64,000 nt of DNA, from contig LSAX01000002.1 of the NCBI GenBank assembly GCA_001557505.1, positions 1,302,001 through 1,366,000 on the forward strand. Reading direction: 5' to 3'. Every line of letters starts with the position of its first letter. Position 1 is the first letter of the stretch. A program made the translations under genes and the position numbers. This DNA is from Reticulascus tulasneorum. Taxonomy: Eukaryota > Ascomycota > Sordariomycetes > Glomerellales > Reticulascaceae. The notes below the pieces were generated by a model. The model saw nothing but the letters and a program-made list of their open reading frames with translations. It was not told the DNA's origin and did not search any database. Below, piece after piece: positions 56,989 to 64,000 of the stretch.

Positions 56989-58732
56989 ATGAGCCTAACC
57001 AAGCAGAAACCCCCTCGCAACCCAGACGACTTCCCCACTGTCCAGCTCTTCCTCTTGGGTGAGTGCATCTGCTCCCTCCATGGCCATCATAGTATGCGCG
57101 AATGAATAATTGATATACTAACAAGATACGAAAGCAATTGTACGGCTTGCAGAGCCCATTGCCCTCACATCCATCTTCCCGTATGCCTGGCCGCTCATCA
57201 AGAGATTCAAGATTGGTGATGAGCAAGATGCCTCGTTCTACGCCGGTCTCCTCATCTCTTCCTTCTCCCTGGCGGAGGCCCTGATGGGCATGTACTGGGG
57301 TGGACTGTCTGATCGAATCGGCAGAAAGCCCGTGCTCTTGCTCGGATGTGTTGGAACCATGTTCAGCATGATCATGGTGGGCGTTGCCTCTAACATTTGG
57401 GTCGCTCTCATCGGGAGGGCCTTGGGTGGACTGCTCAATGGCAACATCGGAGTCATCCAGACCATGGTGGGGGAGCTGGTCACGAAGCCGGAGCATGAGC
57501 GTAAGAATATGTTCCCCTCATGACCCTTTCTAGCTCGGCACTAACCAACTTTCGTAGCTCGAGCATTTTCCGTCATGCCCTTTGTTTGGAGCATAGGTAC
57601 GATAATTGGCCCGGCAATTGGCGGCACATTCGCAAGTCCTCACCAATCCTGGCCCAATGCCTTTCCGAAAGGCAGCTTGTTCGACCATTACCCGTATCTT
57701 CTCCCCAATCTGCTCTGCGCTGCTCTTCTGTTCGTCAGTATCGTGCTGGGATACTTCCTCCTCGAGGAGACCCACCCGGACATGCAACCACGAGTCCTAC
57801 TCCCCGACGACACCTACCTCTCCGACGAGACCCCCTTAATGGAGACTTCAGATGCCATGAAGAGACCAGCGGTGGATTTGAGAGCCGAGACATACGGAAC
57901 GTTTAGGAGCCAGAATGCAGAGGTCGACGCTGAGGAAAAGTCCCGAGCTTCCGGCAAGAAGGCGGCTTCCCACAACATCTTCTCGAAGCGGATCATTTCG
58001 CTGGTCATTGCGCTGTGCATTTTCACCTATCACTCCATGACCTACGATCATTTGCTGCCGATTTTCTTCGAGGACGAGCGGGCGCCGCAACATTCCCTGT
58101 CTATCATGAGTTCTAGTTCTTGGATGGGCCCGCTGTACTCGCCTGGAGGACTCGGTCTCTCCCTCAGATCCGTTGGACTGATCATGGCCGTGAACGGCGT
58201 CATTGCGCTCTTCGTGCAAGCGGTTATCTTTCCTCTGGCGGCCGAGAGGTTTGGGGTGTACAGGCTCTTCATTATTGTCACTGTCCTACACCCCATTGCC
58301 TACATTCTAGCTCCCTGCTTGCTTTTTGTACCAGAGTCGCTGCTGTACCCGGCAATTTACCTCTGCCTGACCGTGCGCAACATCCTCTCCATTATCGTCT
58401 ACCCGCTACTCCTCATTCTGATCAAGGAGGCCACCCCTTCCCTGACAGCGCTGGGCAAAGTGAACGGTTTGGCGGCGAGCGCGGGAGCCGCTTTCCGGAT
58501 GATTGCGCCACCAGTCGCGGGCTACTTGTACACTGCCGGCAGCAAAATCGACTGCACCGCTCTGGCTTGGTATGGAAGTGCGCTCGTGGCCGTTATCGGA
58601 GCCGTGCAGTGCTTCTCTGTGGAACGGGACAGACAGGTTATCCACTCCATGGAAGACGGCGAACCTGCCATCGGCAAACAGAAGCAAGCTGTTGTGACGG
58701 TCACAGAGGTGTCGGCTGATGACTTGGACTGA
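56989..58732 (+). CDS. MFS transporter (ZIFL/multidrug-like)
   Basis: Join 56989..57058, 57135..57500, 57558..58732 gives 536 residues; both introns are phase 1. About 12 membrane segments are visible. Motif A of the drug:H+ antiporters is clear in the loop after TM2: GMYWGGLSDRIGRKPVLLLG. IGRALGGLLNGNIGVIQTM in TM4 and RAFSVMPFVWSIGTIIGP in TM5 follow the family pattern. The N-terminal LAEPIALTSIFPYAWPLIKR resembles the plant ZIFL and yeast YCR023C group. The central loop (about 225-290) is hydrophilic. It should export or import a small solute at the plasma or vacuolar membrane; the substrate cannot be read. Confidence 0.9.
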
Positions 58733-59544
58733 ATGCCGTTGGGTTACACGACCATGGAGAGAACAGAAAGGTCCGGGATATGGGTGATATGACTTAATAC
58801 GATGTATACAACAGATAAAAACGGTGTCATTGCAAGGAATGGGGTGTTTTCGGCGGAGCAAGCAAGGCGTTGCGGTTCTGGCTTAACGACATTAGAAGTT
58901 CATTCGGGGCGGAGTTGCTATTTTGTCTTGTATCTTCACGGCGGACGCATTTGTTTATTCGAGCAAGATATCCACGGTGTGATTTTGATAATCAGGAATA
59001 GGTTTGGGAGGCGAGTCTTTGCATTTAGGGTGTGGGATCCGGTACAGATCACTGCACCGTCATTAGAACATAGTCTTAGATGAATCATTATTATAACATG
59101 CGTCTGAAGCTTCAAGATATGCTGAGCAGGCGTTGGCCCAAGTTGGCCAATGCTGGGTAGGCTGGTCGATCAACTACAAGCTGTCTTCCAAATCTGTGGA
59201 ATCTCCTCGACTGTTTTTCTGGCTTTACTCGCCAAGAACTGCTTAAGTTCAACCGCTGCGAAACTGGTTATTCTTCCATTAAATGAAGATTCATGATTGT
59301 AGTGTTTTGTGCCGTCTTATAGGCTTGAGACCGTAACCTGTCGTGCTATCCACAAAAAAACGAGGTTTTGCCACTCACTTAGACCTCGCATCTCGGAATC
59401 CGCGATGAACTGGTTCCGAAATTTTCCATCCAGATTTACAAATCATCCAATGAAGGCACTAGAAGGAAAACCGAATCAATTAACACAGCAACAGTGATAT
59501 GCCTCCCTATGTCGTAATATCGCATTTGAATCCCATCCAACAAC
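58733..59544. other. Intergenic, promoter of CNS1
   Basis: No supported gene. It holds the transporter 3' UTR and the CNS1 promoter. Confidence 0.6.
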
Positions 59545-60789
59545 ATGCACATCGAAGAACTCACCTCTCAAATGGAGCAAGCCGTGCTCTCCAGGGCTCA
59601 AGCTCAACCTCAATCACAGCCCGACGGCGATGCGCCCTCCACCGCACCAACCCTGACGCCGGCGTTGCCGCCTGACCATGGCAAATCTGCATCGGAGATC
59701 CTCGCGGATCTTAACAAATCCCCTCTCTTCATGACAACGCTGGAAGAAAATGACGACACAGCAGCATTGCAGGCGCTCGCCTATGAAGGCACGCCGCTCG
59801 AGAACGGGGCCGACTTCAAGGAGCGCGGGAACGAGTGCTTCAAGGAGAAACGGTGGGCGGACGCGCGCGAGTTCTACACCAAGGGTGTGAACATTTTGTT
59901 CCTCGAGCAACGGAAAAGATCGCGCGGGGAGGTGACGACGCATGTGGAGGTGGTTGATGGGGCTGACGTCGACGTGGAGGATTCGGAAGACGAGATCAGG
60001 CAGCAGAAGGAGGTGCTGGAGAGTCTGTACGTGAACCGCGCAGCGTGCCATCTCGAGCTGCGGAATTATCGCAGCTGCTGGACGGATTGCGCCGCGGCCA
60101 TAACGCTCAACCCGCGGAATGTGAAAGCATACTACCGCTCCGCCCGCGCCCTCCTAGCCGTTGACCGTATCGCCGAAGCAGATGACGTTTGCGCGCGGGG
60201 TCTCGCTCTGGACGAGAACAACGGCGCTCTCAAGGCCGTGGCTCGGGACATCATCGTCCGCAACGAGCGTCTTACCGCGCTGCAGAAGCGTGAGCACGAA
60301 CGACTGGCGAAAGAGCAACGGCGCGCGCTGCTGCTGAAGGCTGCGCTCAGGGCGCGGGGGATCAGGACCCGCAGCACCCCGCAGCCGCCTGAGATGGAGG
60401 ACGCGAAGATTCAGCTTGTACCGGACGAGGACGACCCTACCAGCACGCTATCCTTCCCGTCCGTGCTGCTGTATCCGCTGCACCTGCAGTCGGATTTCAT
60501 CAAGGCGTTCAACGAGACGGAGGCGCTTGGCCAGCATTTGGGGTACGTGTTCCCGCTGCCTTGGGATCAGGACGGCTCGTACACGGTCAATGGCGTCGAG
60601 TGCTACATGGAGACGACGAGTGGGGGGCTGATCAAGGTGGGCAAGAAAGTGCCGTTGCTGAAGGTGCTGGGGACCGGCAAGGTGGAGATTGTGGACCAGG
60701 TGGTGAGGATATTCGTGGTGCCTAAGGCGAAGGCCGAAGCATGGGTTGGGGAGTTCAAGATGAAAAAGGCGGCAGAGTTGGCAAAATAG
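59545..60789 (+). CDS. CNS1: Hsp90/Hsp70 co-chaperone Cns1 (TTC4)
   Basis: Single exon, 414 residues. The N-terminal block KSASEILADLNKSPLFMTTL is diagnostic for Cns1/TTC4. Three TPR repeats follow at about 90-230 (ADFKERGNECFKEKRWADAREFYTKG; ESLYVNRAACHLELRNYRSCWTDCAAAI; VKAYYRSARALLAVDRIAEADDVC), then a charged helix and the C-terminal wheel domain (PLHLQSDFIKAFNETEALG...VPLLKVLGTGKVEIVDQ). The TPR carboxylate clamp binds the EEVD tails of Hsp90 and Hsp70; yeast Cns1 is essential and supports translation elongation factor eEF2 folding. An acidic insert (DGADVDVEDSEDE) lies between TPR1 and TPR2. Confidence 0.95.
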   Translation: MHIEELTSQMEQAVLSRAQAQPQSQPDGDAPSTAPTLTPALPPDHGKSASEILADLNKSPLFMTTLEENDDTAALQALAYEGTPLENGADFKERGNECFKEKRWADAREFYTKGVNILFLEQRKRSRGEVTTHVEVVDGADVDVEDSEDEIRQQKEVLESLYVNRAACHLELRNYRSCWTDCAAAITLNPRNVKAYYRSARALLAVDRIAEADDVCARGLALDENNGALKAVARDIIVRNERLTALQKREHERLAKEQRRALLLKAALRARGIRTRSTPQPPEMEDAKIQLVPDEDDPTSTLSFPSVLLYPLHLQSDFIKAFNETEALGQHLGYVFPLPWDQDGSYTVNGVECYMETTSGGLIKVGKKVPLLKVLGTGKVEIVDQVVRIFVVPKAKAEAWVGEFKMKKAAELAK

Positions 60790-61108
60790 GGCAAAGGCAG
60801 CAATATGCTGCTCTTTGTTCATAGATCACTGTTGTGAGAAGACAGCGGCTGCGAGCTCAAGGTTCAAGTAACGCATTCCACGGATGGCTTTCCAAAATGG
60901 ACTATTAGAGTTACGATTTGTTTTCCATTTCTGTCACCGTCGATGTCATATCCCATTCCCCGAGTTTACCAAGTCTCAAGAAAACTCCAGCCAGCCTGGA
61001 CCTGAGTCCGTTCGTTCTATCCGTACCCATGCCCACCCAGCCCAACTAATCCAAGCCAAAATGAAAGTCATAAGCACGCACTACAAGTAGGGAATGCCGG
61101 CTGCGTCG
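60790..61108. other. Intergenic, convergent
   Basis: A short region holding the 3' UTRs of CNS1 and the KilA-N-type gene; nothing else is seen. Confidence 0.6.
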
Positions 61109-63050
61109 TCAAGTTGAGGTTGCGCGTATCCGTTTACTCCGATGAGAGTCAGGGCCGCAAGCACGCAATGCCTCTCGCTCAAGATCTTGAACACTGAGCT
61201 TCATCAACATCAACGCCGCATTCTTCTCCGCCACATCAACACCGGGATCTTCTTCCTTGAGCTTTTCGGAGATGAAGCTCATTGCAGGGCTGCTCCCGTG
61301 GTGGCTTTCACCACCTTCGTAGTCGGTATCGTCGTGGTCGAGTTGGCGTTTGGCAACCCACGATGGACGGTTCAGGGAGTGAGGGTGGTTCACCGGCGTG
61401 AACCTCGGAACTGCGCTAAGCCAAGGGTTTGCTCCGTAGTATTTTTCGTGTCGCAGGTGTCGGATCTCTGCATCGCCGTAGTTTATGGCAGACCAGCCCG
61501 ATGTTGGCCCCAGCTGTGTCATCGGGTGATACCTATATCCATGGCCAATCATGCCGGAGCCGGCGCTTGATGCAGAATCTGGTCCGGAACGATGGCCACT
61601 GTCGGTATCGGTGCTGTAGGGGCTCATGCTGGTATTGAGACGAAGACGACGATCGCCATCCCGGGCCGGACGTGCAGCGCGGCGTTCGACTTTCGCTACA
61701 CCGGTAGGGTTGGAGATCCCGGCGGAGCTGAAGCTGTCGAGATAGACCTTGCGAGATGTTTCTGCGTCTCTCTTGGCGTTGGTGATTATTTGAGGATCGA
61801 TAACCATTCGTTGGAACTCAGGCGCACCGGGAGGGATACACTGCGATGGAAATGTCGGTCCAAAGATTGGAATGAGCGCTCCGGCGATATCATGGCAGAA
61901 AGTTGCGCAGACTGCTCTGGCACAGTGAAAAGGCATCCAATATCCTAGCAGCAATAGTGAGTAGCTTTTCTTTCCCGCTTGCTTTGGCTGTATACCTTGG
62001 GCTGATATTGCGCCCCCCGTGATGCTGTGTGTGATATCTTTCAATCCTGGGTTCATACCCAGCATCTTGGCGGGGACAGTCTGATTAGTCGTCAGCATGG
62101 TCGAGGTCGAAAGGAGAAGAGCTTGACGGCTTACCTTGCCGTATTTGCAACACTTGAAGAAGGGAGTCATGCGGACGAGGCCGACATTGTAATCCCACAT
62201 GATCGTATACTCGGTGCCGTCTCCTGGAAGTCTGAAATCGTACTTGAAGACTTGGTCGACTCCATTAGCAAAGAACACCACTCGCTGCAGCAAAACCGGA
62301 CAGACCTTCAAAGCTCTCTCGGCCAGTCTTCTCGAAGAAATCCTTTTTGCCGCTATTGTATGGAATATGTGCGCAACACTCCTGGATTCGGCCAAAAGGG
62401 GTCACACGGAATTTTCGAACTTCGCATATAGCCCGGTCATCCAGGTTCTCATGAGGATAGAATTTTACATCCCCCCTCGGCTTGGATTTGGGAAACGAAC
62501 TTGAGTCCCTAAGCATTTTCAGCTTCGACGAGGTCGGCTGATCCAGTGAAGCTGGCGAGTTGTCGTCAATGCAGGAAGTGGCCGGGGATGAGATGATCGG
62601 GTTGGGGAGAGAGCGAGAAACAGAACGAGGCCCAGGAGGGGAAGGATTAAGAATATCAGCAAGTGAAATCATTCTGCCCTTAGTTCGCAATCCGATAGTG
62701 TCTTGGGACTGAGATGTGTCTTGTGCTGTCGTAGGAGTGTGGTAGGTAGACGGTGTGGTTGGCCTGGAGTTTACCAACGGGGCGGCGACAGTATAGCCAA
62801 GATTGACCCTGCACACAGAGCGAGCAGAGAAGAGGGAAGAAAGAAGAGATTCAGGTTCTTTAGTACTGGGCAAACAGCTGCTGTCTCAGCGCCGGCGTGT
62901 TATTGCCTCGCTGGCAAAGGTCGTCCAGGACAAGGGTTCCGAAGCTGGCTTCTTTCCTTGGAACGAAACCCAATTCTTCAGCGGCTGCTCCAACGTAGAA
63001 AGGGCGGTCGGCCGTTTTGCTAGGGGTTTCGGTGTTCTCGGTGCAGATTT
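61109..63050 (-). CDS. KilA-N/APSES-like DNA-binding protein, 5' end unresolved
   Basis: Supported exons: complement(61109..61944, 61996..62080, 62135..62250, 62306..62808, and an exon ending at 62867). The DNA-binding-type core spans the middle exons: [118 protein letters not shown]. This resembles KilA-N/APSES domains (Xbp1-like group). Flanks are Ser/Pro-rich and disordered; a short C-terminal helix ends RSKRIRATST. The most 5' exon (AADRPFYVGAAAEELGFVPR...LRQQLFAQ) joins by a 58-base intron, but no ATG precedes it before an in-frame stop near 63120, so a further exon is missing. Likely a transcription regulator. Confidence 0.7.
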
Positions 63051-64000
63051 CTTTGTTCCTGTGTCTTGGAATCGAACCTCTCAGAACAGAGATATCCGTT
63101 TGTGACCGCCCACCGCTTCTTCAGGCAGGGTATCGAGGTAGGGCCACAAAGTGATAGGTGACGGGTGCGAAGTACAGAAGGGGGAATCCAAAACATCCAC
63201 TCTGACTGACGAAGTAGACTTATTTGTGCACGCCAATCACGATTCTGACGTTGATGATGTGAAGCCGCGGCCGACTATTGACTGTGACTGTGATTGCGAC
63301 ACTGAACCTGTGCGTTCTCAGTGTCAGCTGGCCCCGATATGTCAAGCGGCTCCGGGGAAGGCTTCTACGCTCATTCTCCGCTTCTCGACCTGTAAAATGG
63401 AACGGTGACGGAAGAGTCTATGCAAGTAAACAGGCAGATGTGGGGATTAGAGCTGTCATCTCATCTGCAATTCCCACCGACATTCGGACTTGCTCCTCCA
63501 GAGGTCGAGGCTCCGCTGGTTTCATTGGATCTCACCAAGGTCGGTGTTGGCCCAAAAAGGGGGTTCACAAACAAACTGCATGACGCACCCGCAGAAGTTG
63601 CCTTAGACAACGAATGAGTTTGAGCATCGCAAAAACTGATTAGGCCACCGCAACACGCCAAACAGGGAAGGCCACCTGTGTTTTGAAGGCGCACGAGGGT
63701 GGTCTTGGAGGGGAAAGGCACTGGCGGGTGCTTGCATGAGATTCCGTCCGGCCGCTCTGTCAGGCAGCTTTGGCAAGAAGTAGAACAAAGAGAATCTGTC
63801 TCCCAAAGCAGACGGTTCCAGAAATGACCGTGCTTGACTCGACACACGTGGCCATTCTGTCGCTGATACGGCGGACTTAGAAGTGATGAAATGTAGCGGT
63901 GATGAATGTAACCATGCCTAAAGATAGGATGTCCCCGGTTGCTCGCCCAAGTGTCTTTATTATGGCGGAGAGCACGGTGAACCTTTCTTCTGACCGCTAG
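63051..64000. other. Window end, 5' flank of the KilA-N-type gene
   Basis: No further gene is supported. The missing first exon and promoter of the minus-strand gene should lie here or beyond. Overlapping ORFs on both strands (63151-63847) have no motif. Confidence 0.4.

Noticed and set aside
63068..63078. Isolated box-B-like word GGTTCGATTCC on the minus strand
   Set aside because: Flanking bases do not form a T-stem or acceptor stem, and it lies within or next to coding-like sequence of the KilA-N-type gene.

Overview
The window reads as nuclear DNA of a filamentous ascomycete (Pezizomycotina, probably Sordariomycetes; inferred from gene content and gene structure, not from a database search). 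The grounds are short spliceosomal introns (about 50-120 bases, GTRNGT donors, CTAAC-like branch sites, YAG acceptors), a fused peroxisomal Fox2 with two dehydrogenase domains, a HET-domain relic, a GPI-type cupredoxin and an M28 leucine aminopeptidase. Exon joins were worked out by hand from frame continuity, splice signals and family motifs.

Layout. 1-1563 (-): edge-truncated low-complexity nuclear-type protein. 2302-3306 (-): bZIP factor. 6589-7521 (-): RING-type protein, followed upstream by a 4.5 kb stretch with broken coding-like pieces. 11993-12674 (+): cupredoxin. 13426-15234 (-): Afg1 mitochondrial ATPase. 16009-17329 (-): Lap1. 18329-19333 (+): dual-specificity phosphatase. 20402-23524 (+): 1,023-residue protein of unknown function. 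24653-25449 (+): 5-formyl-THF cyclo-ligase, convergent with SmE (25532-25931, -), which shares a promoter region with the importin Mtr10 (26519-29751, +). 30777-31684 (+): GNAT acetyltransferase. 32905-34509 (+): Ecm11-domain protein. 34805-35716 (-): glycerate-kinase-like P-loop kinase. 36517-39707 (+): Fox2. 40000-41982 (-): RBR ubiquitin ligase. 48392-49375 (+): inositol monophosphatase. 50206-52293: HET pseudogene. 56989-58732 (+): MFS transporter. 59545-60789 (+): Cns1. 61109 to about 63050 (-): KilA-N/APSES-like DNA-binding protein.

The standout is at 46759-47020, inside a gene-poor block (41983-48391). It is a tRNA-Pro(CGG) gene whose 72-base mature sequence is split into five pieces. 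One gap (24 bases) sits at the canonical position 37/38 used by the tRNA splicing endonuclease. The other three (53, 56 and 57 bases) lie in the D-loop, inside the anticodon and in the T-stem. Each starts with GTAAGT or GTATGA, carries a branch-site-like motif and ends in TAG, as mRNA introns of this genome do. Removing all four restores a complete cloverleaf with Pro-type loop TTCGGGT. The internal boxes A and B are intact and a T10 terminator follows. This looks like a Pol III-type gene that needs the spliceosome as well as the tRNA endonuclease.

Most neighbours are housekeeping genes with no operon-like logic. Functional links are loose: SmE is a core spliceosome protein; Mtr10 imports SR-type RNA-binding proteins; Fox2 is peroxisomal beta-oxidation; Afg1 is mitochondrial quality control; Cns1 is a chaperone adaptor.
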